17,593 bases of DNA from an uncultured Planctomycetaceae bacterium (GCA_903885855.1 CAISKG010000452.1:1-17593); one strand, 5' to 3'; shown: positions 1 to 7,507, numbered from the stretch's first letter. Notes: a model not told the origin generated them from the letters alone. Program-made: numbers and translations.

Positions 1-9
1 GCCCGGTGC

Positions 10-132
10 GCTAGCAGGCTGTGGACAAAGTGATCCGCCGCCGGATGCGGCGGCAGGCACCCGTGAAAACCCTTGGCTTTTTCAGGGTGCCCACACGTGG
101 AAAAAGGTCATGGATGACTTTTTCCACGGACA
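10..132. repeat. Structured tandem repeat, copy A (~123 bp)
   Basis: First copy of a unit that begins gctagcaggctgtgga and recurs 123 bp later. It holds a 7-bp GC hairpin (ccgccgc at 35-41, loop cggat, gcggcgg at 47-53) and a hairpin at 56-91 pairing ggcaccc and tgaaaa with tttttca and gggtgcc, with one bulged base. It ends in ggtcatggatgact at 106-119, followed by ttttccacggaca, which is the left arm of a third hairpin whose loop lies in the next copy. No coding potential is supported here. Confidence 0.85.
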
Positions 133-254
133 GCTAGCAGGCTGTGGATACAGTGCTCCGCCGCTGGATGCGGCGGCCGACACCCCCGAAAACCCCGGGC
201 TTTTTCGGGGGTGCCTCGAGTGGAAAAGGTCACGGATGACTTGTTCCACGGACA
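133..254. repeat. Structured tandem repeat, copy B (~122 bp)
   Basis: Second copy, starting with the same 16 bases as copy A. The GC hairpin is kept (ccgccgc at 158-164, gcggcgg at 170-176), with a base change only in its loop. The second hairpin (179-215) pairs cacccccgaaaa with tttttcgggggtg. Where copy A has a T-A pair, copy B has C-G on both arms, a compensatory change that supports selection on the folded form. The copy ends with ggtcacggatgacttgttcc, close to the matching part of copy A. The stretch 1-310 holds nothing else I can identify. Confidence 0.85.
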
Positions 255-277
255 GTCGGCTGCCCGTGGAACAAGTC
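238..277. terminator. 14-bp perfect inverted repeat, possible terminator of the exporter operon
   Basis: gacttgttccacgg (238-251) is exactly reverse-complementary to ccgtggaacaagtc (264-277). The loop can add cag/ctg pairs around a tcgg tetraloop. It lies 33 bp past the stop of the adaptor gene on the minus strand, so it is the first strong structure transcription would meet. There is no clean U-tract immediately after it, so a terminator role is inference. It is also the end hairpin of repeat copy B, where the matching hairpin between copies A and B has decayed. Confidence 0.5.
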
Positions 278-310
278 GGCCCCGACCGCACCCGGCCGCG
301 GACGACGCCG

Positions 311-1546
311 TCAGGTCGACGGCGCAGCGGCCTCGGGCGACGCCGGTACGTTCTCCCGCGACTCGATGAACACGTCGACCTGCTGGCCCACGAACAGGCG
401 GCGGTCCCCGTCGGGCGTCGCGTCGGCGCTCGGCTCGCATTCGTAGACCACCTGCAACACCCTGGTGTCGACACGCTCGGAGTTGTCGCCGGTGAGGGAC
501 TTCTTCGGCACCACGAACGGCTCGACGCGCACGAATCGGAGCGTGTGAACCTGCGCCGGGGAGCCTCTGGGCATCGCCTTGGCCGGCGCGGCCGGATCGA
601 ACCGCCCGATCTCGAACTCGTCGATGTCGACGCGCACATGCAGGCGATCGACGTCGCCGACCACGACGAGCGGCTGCCCCGGCGGCGTGCCGACGAACTC
701 GCCCGGCCGGATGTTCACCTGCAGCACCTCGGCCGCCACCAGCGACCGGATCGTGAGTCGCTCGATGTCGCCCTCGACCTTCTCGAGCTCCGCCTGGGCA
801 CGGTCCGCGGCGGCCTTGGCGACGTCGCGGTCGTACGTCCACGACCCTGCCTGCTTGAGGGCGAGCTCCGCCTCGGCCTTCTCGACGGCGGCCGACGTGT
901 AGGCCGCCGCGTCGCGCTTGGCGATCACGTCCTGCTCGGTGATCACCCCCTGGGCGAACAGCGTCTCCGCCCGCCCCAAGGCGTCCGCGGCGGCGTCGGC
1001 GGCGGCCTTGGCCTCCTTGACGCTGGCGAGCATCGGCGGGATCGTCTCCTGACGCGGCTCGGCGTCGGTCTGGACGAGGTCGGCGTTCGCCTGGGCCAGC
1101 ACGGCGCGCTGCACCGCCAGGGAGCCGCGCAGTTCCCGATCGTCGAGGCGGAAGAGCGGTGCCCCCGCGGCGACCTTGTCCCCGACCGCGACGAGCACCT
1201 CGACCACCACCCCCGCCGTCGGCGATCCGATCGCGATGTTCTCCGACTGCGCCTCGACGATGCCGGCGCAGGCGAGCGTCTGCCGGAACGGGCTCCGAGA
1301 CGGTGCCAGGGGCGGCGACACCGGCCGGTCGACGGGGCGCGTGCGCCAGACGTACCAGCCGGCGAACGATGCCAGGGCCAGCGCCGCCGCCGGCAGGCCG
1401 ATCTGCGTGAGCAGGTCTCCGACGGTGCGGCGCCGCGTCAGCCCACGAGGGTCGGGAGGCCGGTGCCGGCTCTCGGCGGTCGCCGGAGCGTCACGGAGAC
1501 GGTCACCATCGGCGTCGATCGGCATATCGTCGGGCGTCCTGTTCAC
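311..1546 (-). CDS. HlyD/DevB-type periplasmic adaptor (membrane fusion protein) of an ABC exporter
   Basis: A 411-aa membrane fusion protein that would link the inner-membrane ABC transporter to the periplasm or an outer-membrane duct. After a ~45-residue charged cytoplasmic tail there is one membrane anchor (about 48-67, ending GWYVWRTR). A biotinyl-lipoyl-like half motif follows (about 105-135, SPTAGVVVEVLVAVGDKV), then a long Ala/Glu-rich coiled coil (about 140-262), the second lipoyl half with beta-barrel (about 268-345), and a C-terminal domain. The order matches DevB/MacA proteins. The start is GTG, 6 bp past the ATPase stop; an in-frame ATG at codon 8 (1525-1523), with AGGA upstream, is an alternative. 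It is the last gene of a three-gene operon. Substrate unknown; DevB homologues export envelope glycolipids in cyanobacteria. Confidence 0.88.
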   Translation of the reverse strand: MNRTPDDMPIDADGDRLRDAPATAESRHRPPDPRGLTRRRTVGDLLTQIGLPAAALALASFAGWYVWRTRPVDRPVSPPLAPSRSPFRQTLACAGIVEAQSENIAIGSPTAGVVVEVLVAVGDKVAAGAPLFRLDDRELRGSLAVQRAVLAQANADLVQTDAEPRQETIPPMLASVKEAKAAADAAADALGRAETLFAQGVITEQDVIAKRDAAAYTSAAVEKAEAELALKQAGSWTYDRDVAKAAADRAQAELEKVEGDIERLTIRSLVAAEVLQVNIRPGEFVGTPPGQPLVVVGDVDRLHVRVDIDEFEIGRFDPAAPAKAMPRGSPAQVHTLRFVRVEPFVVPKKSLTGDNSERVDTRVLQVVYECEPSADATPDGDRRLFVGQQVDVFIESRENVPASPEAAAPST

Positions 1547-1552
1547 GGGGGC

Positions 1553-2302
1553 TCACGTCTCCTCAGCCGCGGCGGATCTCCGCCGGGCGCCATCCTCGAT
1601 CGAAACCAGACGGCCGTCCTCCATCGTCGCCATCCGGTCGGCGTAGCCGTAGACGCGTTGGTCATGCGTCACGACGATCACCGCACGGTCGGGCCCGAGG
1701 GCGATCGTCGAGATGAGCTCCATCGTGACGCGGCCGTTGTCGGCGTCGAGGGCGCTGGTCGGCTCGTCGCAGATCAGCAGCCGCGGCCGGTGGACGAGGG
1801 CCCTGGCGATCGCCACACGCTGCTGCTGCCCCCCCGAGAGCTCGCTCGGCAGGCTCCGCAGCCTCGCGCCGAGGCCGAGACGCTCGAGCAGATCGGCGGC
1901 CACGGGGAGGGCGCGCCGCCTCGACCAGCCCGCGATGATCAGCGGCACGGCGGCGTTCTCCACGGCCGTCAGTGCGGGGAGCAGGTTGTACGACTGGAAG
2001 ATGAAGCCGACGTTCTCGCGCCGGAACCGGACGCGTTGCCGGGGATCCATCGCCACCAGATCGCACCCGAGGACGCTCAGCTCCCCCGACGTCGGCAGCA
2101 GCGTGCCGGCGACGATCGACACCAGCGTCGTCTTGCCGCAGCCGCTGGGACCGACCAGCATCAGCAACTCCCCGGGGGCGACGTCGAGATCGACCCCGCG
2201 GAGGGCGCGCGTCACGGTGTCGCCGGCGCCGAAATCCATCGTCACGCCGCGGACGCGGACGGCGGGCGGGGGCGTGCTGTGGTCTGCGGCCAAGCGATTC
2301 AC
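1553..2302 (-). CDS. ABC transporter ATP-binding protein (DevA/LolD/MacB-type)
   Basis: A 249-aa nucleotide-binding subunit energising the permease next to it. All ABC motifs are present: Walker A GPSGCGKTT (51-59), Q-loop FIFQSYNLLP (Q103), signature LSGGQQQR (155-162), Walker B LLICDEPTSALD (175-186, catalytic E180) and H-loop VVTHD (H213). The length is normal for the MacB/LolD/DevA subgroup. The reading frame stays open far upstream, but homology starts near residue 14, and a GTG at 2302-2300 overlaps the permease stop as GTGA. I therefore place the start there; an in-frame ATG at codon 22 would cut into the first beta strand. The overlap implies translational coupling with the permease. 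Confidence 0.92.
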   Translation of the reverse strand: MNRLAADHSTPPPAVRVRGVTMDFGAGDTVTRALRGVDLDVAPGELLMLVGPSGCGKTTLVSIVAGTLLPTSGELSVLGCDLVAMDPRQRVRFRRENVGFIFQSYNLLPALTAVENAAVPLIIAGWSRRRALPVAADLLERLGLGARLRSLPSELSGGQQQRVAIARALVHRPRLLICDEPTSALDADNGRVTMELISTIALGPDRAVIVVTHDQRVYGYADRMATMEDGRLVSIEDGARRRSAAAEET

Positions 2303-3435
2303 CCCCGGAACACGATCGCGGGATCGACGACGAACACCCTCCGGATCGCCAGCAGGCTGGCGAGGAGCACGATGAGGAACACCGCGGCGCCGGTGATCGC
2401 GAGCACCTGCCAGGGCATGTAGAAGGAAAGCTTCGCGAGCGATTGGGTGCTCCATCCGAAGAACGCCGCGAGCCCGACGCCGACGCCGAGTCCCACCAGC
2501 CCCACGTGCAGGGCCTGGGCGACGATCATGAGCAGGATCGTGCCGTTGCCGGTGCCCATCGCCTTGAGCGCCCCGAACTGCCGGATGTTCTCCACGACGA
2601 ACAGATAGAAGGTCTGGCCGGCGATGGCCGTGCCGACGAGGAATCCCAGCCCCACGGTGATCGCGAAGTTCATCGGGATGCCGGTGTGACCGAGGTAGTA
2701 GACGATCGTCTTGCGGTTGAACTCCGCCCGCGTGAGCGCCTGCAGGCCCGTCCGCGCCTCGATGCGGCGTGCCACCGCCGCCGGGTCCCCGCCCGGCGCC
2801 GGCTCGGCGAGGACGAACGACAGCACCTTGCGCTCCGGCGGCGCGAAACGCACCGCCTGGGAGTATCTCGAGTAGACCACCGGAAAACTCTGAAACGTCT
2901 TCCGGGCCCGGGCCAGCCCCACGATCACCGCCCGACGGTCGTTCATCTCGATCGATCTGCCCTTCACGAAGGGCTCGCCGGGCCACAACCTGCGGTATCC
3001 GACCACGTCCATGATCACGGCATCCGGCGAGCGGAGGTCGCCGATACTCCCCTCGACGACGTCGATCGGCGCGCCGACGAGCGTCGCGTCGTCGAGCCCG
3101 AGGAGAATCACCTGCTCGTAGTCACCCGCCTCGAGCCTCGCCCGGGCGATCCCCTTGTAGAAGCGCACCGCCCAATCCACGCCCGGCACGCCCCGGACCC
3201 GGTAGACGTCGGAGTCGGCCATCGGCTTCACGTCGTCGACGAACTTCACCTTCGGATCCATGACCCAGATTCCGGCCCCCTCGACGTCGAGGATCTGGCT
3301 GACGGTGAGGGCCATCAGGCCGCAGAAGATCGACGATTGCTGCGCGATCAAGAGCGCGGCGAAGGCGACCCCGAACACGATGCCCAGATACTTGGCCCGA
3401 TTGCCGACGAGCATCTTCCAGGCGATCCACAGCAT
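2299..3435 (-). CDS. FtsX/DevC-family ABC transporter permease
   Basis: A 378-aa permease with the FtsX-like layout: TM1 near 16-34, a large periplasmic domain (about 50-250), then three membrane segments near 254-276, 298-325 and 345-366. The cytoplasmic turn after TM2 carries ENIRQFGALKAMG, the typical FtsX/DevC motif that contacts the ATPase, and the C-terminus ends DPAIVFRG as is usual. Length and the short N-terminus (MLWIAWKMLVGNRAKYLG) fit DevC better than the longer MacB permeases. It is the first gene of the operon permease-ATPase-adaptor; cyanobacterial dev operons run adaptor-permease-ATPase. No strong Shine-Dalgarno precedes the ATG. The 221-bp upstream gap (3436-3656) must hold the promoter; I see only a weak -10-like TATGCT on the minus strand at 3555-3550. 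Confidence 0.9.
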   Translation of the reverse strand: MLWIAWKMLVGNRAKYLGIVFGVAFAALLIAQQSSIFCGLMALTVSQILDVEGAGIWVMDPKVKFVDDVKPMADSDVYRVRGVPGVDWAVRFYKGIARARLEAGDYEQVILLGLDDATLVGAPIDVVEGSIGDLRSPDAVIMDVVGYRRLWPGEPFVKGRSIEMNDRRAVIVGLARARKTFQSFPVVYSRYSQAVRFAPPERKVLSFVLAEPAPGGDPAAVARRIEARTGLQALTRAEFNRKTIVYYLGHTGIPMNFAITVGLGFLVGTAIAGQTFYLFVVENIRQFGALKAMGTGNGTILLMIVAQALHVGLVGLGVGVGLAAFFGWSTQSLAKLSFYMPWQVLAITGAAVFLIVLLASLLAIRRVFVVDPAIVFRG

Positions 3436-3656
3436 CGGCGGCTACCGTCAGGGGGGCGATTCCGTGGCCGCTCCAGCGGCCCCGACCGGCGTCGGCCGGA
3501 CCGGCGAAGGGCGTCTGCGCGGCGGCTGCGGGCCCCCCGCGCCCCGGACAGCATACGCCATCCGACCCCCGCCGCGCGGTGCGGGAATCGCCGCTGGACC
3601 GGCGGCGGATCCCTTCGGCGACGCGAGACGGCCGTCCGCGGGAGCCCGGGCGAGGG

Positions 3657-4244
3657 CTACGCGGCCCCCCGCGGTCCGTCGCAGACGTAGACGAATGCCG
3701 GCGGGAGGTTGGCCCACACCGTGGCCCCCCGGGTGACGCGGGCGAACGAGCGCTCGAGCAGGCGGCGGAAACGACGGCCCGCGGGCGTGCACGGGCTCGT
3801 CGTGTAGGTGAAGGTCACCATCCGGCCGTCCGGCGCGAGCGCCGCGAGGATCCCGTCGAGCACCTCCCGCTGCAGGCCCTCCGGCCAGGCGGCGAAGGGG
3901 AGCCCGCTGACGATCCGGTCGATCCTCCCCAGGCCGCGCTCGGCGAGGAAACGGGGCAGCTCGGCCGCGCTCCCCTCCACCACCTCGACCCCGGGCACCG
4001 CGCGCCGCGTGGCCGCCGCCATCTCCGGAAGGGCCTCGACCGCGAAGCGCGGAAACGCCCGATCCACGGCGGCCAGCGCCCGCGTCATCGGTCCGGTGCC
4101 GCTGCCGAGCTCGACGACGAGCTGACCGGGGCGCGCGTCGAGGCGGCCGACGATGTCGGCGGCGAGGTGCCGCGACGACGGGCCGATGGCACCGACGACC
4201 GCCGGATGGCGCAGCGCCGCCGAAAGAAACGTACCGATCGCCAT
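3657..4244 (-). CDS. PmtA-like class I SAM methyltransferase, probable phospholipid N-methyltransferase
   Basis: A 195-aa SAM-dependent methyltransferase resembling the short bacterial phosphatidylethanolamine N-methyltransferases. Features are the N-terminal GAIGPSSRHLAADIVG (18-33), SAM motif I VVELGSGTGPMTRAL (43-57), an acidic residue after the second strand (E70), GSAAELP (91-97) and the motif IVSGLPFAAWP (111-121), where SGLPF is characteristic of the family. The frame is open upstream to 4382, but that part is Arg/Ala-rich without homology, so I use the ATG at 4244-4242. It runs toward the exporter operon with a 221-bp gap, so co-transcription is possible but unproven. Substrate specificity is inferred from family motifs; KsgA-like rRNA methylation is less likely because of the small size and the PSSR element. 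Confidence 0.78.
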   Translation of the reverse strand: MAIGTFLSAALRHPAVVGAIGPSSRHLAADIVGRLDARPGQLVVELGSGTGPMTRALAAVDRAFPRFAVEALPEMAAATRRAVPGVEVVEGSAAELPRFLAERGLGRIDRIVSGLPFAAWPEGLQREVLDGILAALAPDGRMVTFTYTTSPCTPAGRRFRRLLERSFARVTRGATVWANLPPAFVYVCDGPRGAA

Positions 4245-4373
4245 GGCGCGAGTTCCCCGCACGGCCGCGGCGATGGCCGTGGCGGCGGCGGGGGAATCAC
4301 GTCGCCCCGCCGACCATCGTCCCGGCGGAGCCCGTAGTAGAGCACGGCGGACCGCCTCGCCTCCACCGGGCCG

Positions 4374-4391
4374 GCGGCGCATCGGCGCCGC
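4374..4391. terminator. GC hairpin 3' of the 711-aa gene
   Basis: gcggcgc (4374-4380) and gcgccgc (4385-4391) form a 7-bp perfect stem with an atcg tetraloop, 14 bp past the stop of the 711-aa gene on the minus strand. There is no U-tract, so factor-independent termination is doubtful. The rest of the gap 4245-4405 shows nothing else. Confidence 0.3.
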
Positions 4392-4405
4392 GTGCGGATG
4401 CCCGA

Positions 4406-6541
4406 TCAGCGGTCGGTGCCCATGCCGCCGAGGCGCCCCCCGTCGAGCCGGACCGGCAGCACGCCCGCCGAACGGGCCGACGGCGCCCGTGACGCGAACC
4501 TCGCGATCGCGGCCATGCCGCGGGCCGACGCCGGCGGCACCTGCGGCGATCCGGCCTCGCGTCGGATCGGGGCATCGGCGCCGTCCTGCAGCGTCGTGAG
4601 GGCCACGTCCCCCGTCGCCGAACCGGCGGCGTCAGGCGCGGTGCCATGCGCGGTGCCATGCGCGGCGGCTGGCGCGGCGGCTGCGGCGACGAGCATCCGC
4701 TCCGCCCGGTGCGTGGCGGCCATCGGTGCCGCCGCCGCGTCGGCGTTCGGGAAACGGACGGTGTAGAAGGCCACGCCCTGCGGCCGGTACCCCGCCTTGT
4801 GCCACAGCAGGAACTCGGTCTTCGACGCCGCGACCACGTGCTTGCCACCCCGTGAGACCAGCGACCAGACCGGGTCGAGGCCCGTCAGCGGCTTGGCGTA
4901 GGCGGTGAAGGGGGTGCCGACCTCGACGTAGCCGGCGCGCTGGAGCGCGGCGATCCGCCGAGGATCCGCGGTGTAGACGCTGTCGCCGCGACGCTCGCTC
5001 CTGAGCTCCGTCACGGGAACGGCCAGGCTGTCGTTCGGATTGGTGGCGAACGGCACGTCGACCAGGAGCCACTCTCCCGACTCCACGAGGCTCGCCGCGG
5101 TCGCGGAACTGCTCGTGAGCCGCCATTCGCCGCTCGCCGCGTTCCGCAGCCGGAAGGCCACGGCCAGATCGTCCGCCTGGTCGTAGGCGGACAGCGACTG
5201 GGCCGCCCAACTGACCGTGGCGGGGGAAGCGAGCGCGAATTCGACCGGAAACGTCTGCCCTGGGGATGGCTGCGTGTAGCGATATCCGGGGACGGGCACG
5301 GTGCCGGGGCCGCCGGGGTTGTAGATCGGACTGTGGGTGCCTGAACGCGGATCGGGCAGCACCACGGTGCGCAGCGCCCGCACCGCCTGCAGGCTCGACG
5401 CCCGGATGATGACGTCGAACTGATTGTCGTGGTCCTCGGCGTAGGTGTACCCGGGATCGGCCGCGAGCCCGGTGCCCAGGTCCGCGATCCCCATGACCTC
5501 CAGCACGCCGCCGGCCACCCGGTATTTCACCCCTGCCGCGCCGATCGTGACCGTCGAGCCGCGCGGGCCCGCGGCCGAGAGCTGGAAGAACCGCGCGAAC
5601 TCCTGAGGCTCGAATCCGCTCACGCCGTCGGGCGAGAAGCCCCCTGACGTGAAGAGACGGAGGCGGTACAGATCGCGACCGGTGCCGTAATACTCGACGC
5701 CATGATTGCCGACCGACAACGGGAACCCGACGGGCGCATAGTCGCCCGCCAACGAGAGACGGCTCAGCTTGGCCCCGACGAGGGTCGGACCGTTGTACGG
5801 ATCGTACGGGTTGCTGCTGGACAGGCTCAGGCCGGTGCCCTCGACGAGCCCCGTCGGGGTGACGAACTGCAGGGGGGTGGACGACGCCACCACCTCGAAC
5901 GACTCCGGATGCACGGCCGCTGGATCGTCGCTGGGAAGGCGGTTGCCGAAATAGCCGAAGGCGACGATCGTCTGGCGCTCGTTGAAGTCGTAATTCGGGT
6001 TCTGCGCCACGTAGAGCGGCGTGACGACCTCGCCGTTGTTGAGATGGACACGGAAGTTCTGCGGCAGCACGGTGCCCGGCAGGACGGGGTGGCTGAACTC
6101 GATCGGCATGGCGTCGAGGAAGGTCTCGGTGACCGTGCCTTCGCTGAAACCGGCCTGCTGGATGCCGATCGGCGAGGCGGCACTCGAGATGTTGCGCAGC
6201 GGCGCCGCGGGGTCGAGCCCCACGAGCTCGCCGACGACGCCGGCGCCGGCCGCGATCGCGAGCGGGACCTGGTTCTCCGTCAGGAAGCCGGGCACCCCCT
6301 GGATGCCTTCGAATCCGTACCCCGCCGCGAGGATCCGCGGCGCGCTTTTCTCACCGCCGTAGATGTCGGCGGCGATGACGATGTCGCGATGCAACTGGGC
6401 GTAGGTCGACCCCTGCCCCGAGCCCGATCCCGACAGCATCGCCCGCGCCTCGAGCGCCTCGAGCGACAGGGCCCGCCGCCGGCCGGGCCGCGTGCGCCGC
6501 CCGACCGATCCCCCGCCACCGCACTGCCGCCGCTCGACCAT
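4406..6541 (-). CDS. Secreted or surface protein with LEPR-XLL-like N-terminus, function unknown
   Basis: A 711-aa protein starting with a basic tail and the motif RRALSLEALEARAMLSG (22-38), which matches the planctomycete LEPR-XLL-type N-terminal element found on large exported proteins. No classical signal peptide is seen. The body is rich in Gly, Ser, Pro and aromatic residues with many beta-prone stretches and no catalytic motif I can name. Near the C-terminus (about 545-620), two consecutive stretches, YTADPRRIAALQRAGYVEVG and VVAASKTEFLLWHKAGYRPQ, share an aGY spacing reminiscent of DUF5648-type repeats; this is a weak resemblance. The last ~90 residues are an Ala-rich low-complexity tail. 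A strong RBS supports the start. Function cannot be assigned. Confidence 0.8.
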   Translation of the reverse strand: MVERRQCGGGGSVGRRTRPGRRRALSLEALEARAMLSGSGSGQGSTYAQLHRDIVIAADIYGGEKSAPRILAAGYGFEGIQGVPGFLTENQVPLAIAAGAGVVGELVGLDPAAPLRNISSAASPIGIQQAGFSEGTVTETFLDAMPIEFSHPVLPGTVLPQNFRVHLNNGEVVTPLYVAQNPNYDFNERQTIVAFGYFGNRLPSDDPAAVHPESFEVVASSTPLQFVTPTGLVEGTGLSLSSSNPYDPYNGPTLVGAKLSRLSLAGDYAPVGFPLSVGNHGVEYYGTGRDLYRLRLFTSGGFSPDGVSGFEPQEFARFFQLSAAGPRGSTVTIGAAGVKYRVAGGVLEVMGIADLGTGLAADPGYTYAEDHDNQFDVIIRASSLQAVRALRTVVLPDPRSGTHSPIYNPGGPGTVPVPGYRYTQPSPGQTFPVEFALASPATVSWAAQSLSAYDQADDLAVAFRLRNAASGEWRLTSSSATAASLVESGEWLLVDVPFATNPNDSLAVPVTELRSERRGDSVYTADPRRIAALQRAGYVEVGTPFTAYAKPLTGLDPVWSLVSRGGKHVVAASKTEFLLWHKAGYRPQGVAFYTVRFPNADAAAAPMAATHRAERMLVAAAAAPAAAHGTAHGTAPDAAGSATGDVALTTLQDGADAPIRREAGSPQVPPASARGMAAIARFASRAPSARSAGVLPVRLDGGRLGGMGTDR

Positions 6542-6546
6542 GCCCT

Positions 6547-6553
6547 ACCTCCC
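6547..6553 (-). promoter_or_regulatory. Strong Shine-Dalgarno of the 711-aa gene
   Basis: On the minus strand the sequence reads GGGAGGT, 5 nt before the ATG at 6541. It is among the clearest ribosome sites in the window, where most genes have weak ones, and it fixes the start codon. Confidence 0.75.
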
Positions 6554-6580
6554 GTTCACGGTTCGACCCGTCGTCCGGTG

Positions 6581-6586
6581 AGCATA
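6581..6586 (-). promoter_or_regulatory. Possible -10 element (TATGCT) upstream of the 711-aa gene
   Basis: The minus strand reads TATGCT at 6586-6581, about 40 bp before the ATG, matching the sigma-70 -10 consensus at four of six bases. The hexamer 17 bp upstream (TGGCGA) matches the -35 box poorly. The same TATGCT occurs upstream of the permease gene. Weak evidence. Confidence 0.2.
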
Positions 6587-6628
6587 GACCTCCGCGCAGG
6601 CGGTCGCCACCGTCGGAAAGGCACTTTC

Positions 6629-6656
6629 GCCCCCCTGCACGGGCCGGCAGGGGGGC
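6629..6656. promoter_or_regulatory. Perfect 10-bp inverted repeat in the divergent intergenic region
   Basis: gcccccctgc (6629-6638) and gcaggggggc (6647-6656) are exact reverse complements around an 8-base spacer (acgggccg). It lies in the 186-bp gap between the divergently transcribed 711-aa gene and the SMUG1 gene, just before a -10-like taggat (6662-6667) on the plus strand. It could be an operator or a 5' hairpin; no regulator is encoded nearby. Confidence 0.45.
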
Positions 6657-6727
6657 TCCTGTAGGATGGCCCAACCGGTGCGGCCCGGCGAAGCGATCAT
6701 CGCCCGGGGCCGTTCCTGAAGGTCACG

Positions 6728-7507
6728 GTGTCGTTCCGCATGCAGCCTGTCGCGATTTCCCGCTGGCTCTCCCGTGAGCTCGAGCCGCTCGCCTTCCGGC
6801 CGCCGACCGCCTGCACCTACGACCCGCTGGTCTACGCCCGCAAGCCCCACGAGGCCTACCTGCGGCGCTACGCCCGACGCGGGATCGAGGGATTGTTTCT
6901 CGGCATGAATCCCGGCCCCTTCGGGATGGCCCAGACCGGCGTGCCCTTCGGCGAGGTGGGGATGGTGCGCGACTTCCTCGGCATCGAGGCGCCGGTCGGC
7001 CGGCCGGCGCGGATCCATCCGGCCCGGCCGATCGAGGGCTTCGCCTGCCGGCGCAGCGAGGTCAGCGGCCGGCGGCTGTGGGGCTGGGTGCGCGACCGCT
7101 TCGGGTCGGCCGAGGCCTTCAGTCGGCGGTTCTTCGTGGCGAACTACTGTCCGCTGGTGTTCATGGAGGCCTCGGGGCGCAACCGCACCCCCGACGCGCT
7201 CCCCGCGGCGGAACGCGAGGCGCTGTTCGCGATCTGCGACGAGGCGCTGCGCCGGCTCGTCGCCTTCTGCCGGCCCGGCCGCGTGATCGGGATCGGCGGC
7301 TTCGCCGCGGCCCGGGCGCGGGAGGCACTCGGCCCCGGCGGCCCGCCCATCGGCACGATCCTCCATCCGAGCCCCGCGAGCCCCGCCGCCAACCGGGGCT
7401 GGGCGGCCGCCGTGGAACGGCAATGCCGCGAACAGGGAATCGAATTGCCGGCCCCACGCGGCGGACCGCGACGCCGCGGGGCTGTGCGCCCCGGCCCCCG
7501 CGGCTGA
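6728..7507 (+). CDS. smug1: SMUG1-type single-strand-selective uracil-DNA glycosylase
   Basis: A 259-aa family 3 uracil-DNA glycosylase that would remove uracil and oxidised pyrimidines such as 5-hydroxymethyluracil, starting base-excision repair. Motif 1 reads GMNPGPFGMAQTGVPFGEV (59-77), which as I recall it matches the vertebrate SMUG1 motif, including the Asn (N61) that positions the catalytic water. NYCPLVF (139-145) matches the uracil-recognition strand, and HPSPASP (213-219) is motif 2 with catalytic-loop H213. The C-terminus is a basic Arg/Gly/Pro tail. GTG at 6728 has GAAGG 5 nt upstream; ATG at 6740 is the alternative. Thymidine kinase follows 60 bp downstream on the same strand. 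SMUG1 is known from vertebrates and scattered bacteria including planctomycetes. Confidence 0.93.
   Translation: MSFRMQPVAISRWLSRELEPLAFRPPTACTYDPLVYARKPHEAYLRRYARRGIEGLFLGMNPGPFGMAQTGVPFGEVGMVRDFLGIEAPVGRPARIHPARPIEGFACRRSEVSGRRLWGWVRDRFGSAEAFSRRFFVANYCPLVFMEASGRNRTPDALPAAEREALFAICDEALRRLVAFCRPGRVIGIGGFAAARAREALGPGGPPIGTILHPSPASPAANRGWAAAVERQCREQGIELPAPRGGPRRRGAVRPGPRG
7473..7504. terminator. 9-bp stem at the 3' end of the SMUG1 gene
   Basis: gccgcgggg (7473-7481) pairs perfectly with ccccgcggc (7496-7504) across 14 bases, ending right at the SMUG1 stop codon. No U-tract follows. It could attenuate transcription between SMUG1 and thymidine kinase, or simply reflect GC-rich coding sequence. 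Confidence 0.25.

Noticed and set aside
10..277. CRISPR array or phage attachment site
   Set aside because: Only two tandem copies of ~122 bp with internal hairpins, no short repeat-spacer pattern, and no cas or integrase gene in the window.
82..842. Minus-strand open frames running through the repeat region (82-639 and 108-842)
   Set aside because: They span the repeats and the 3' part of the adaptor gene in wrong frames, with Ser/Arg/Pro-rich composition and no homology.
110..2422. A 770-codon open frame on the plus strand
   Set aside because: It is antisense to the adaptor and ATPase genes, is Arg/Asp/His-rich with no domain, and exists because GC-rich codons rarely give stops on the opposite strand.
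4245..4382. N-terminal extension of the PmtA-like methyltransferase to 4382
   Set aside because: The extra 46 residues are Arg/Ala/Gly-rich with no family counterpart, and the shorter start aligns with the usual N-terminus before the PSSR element.
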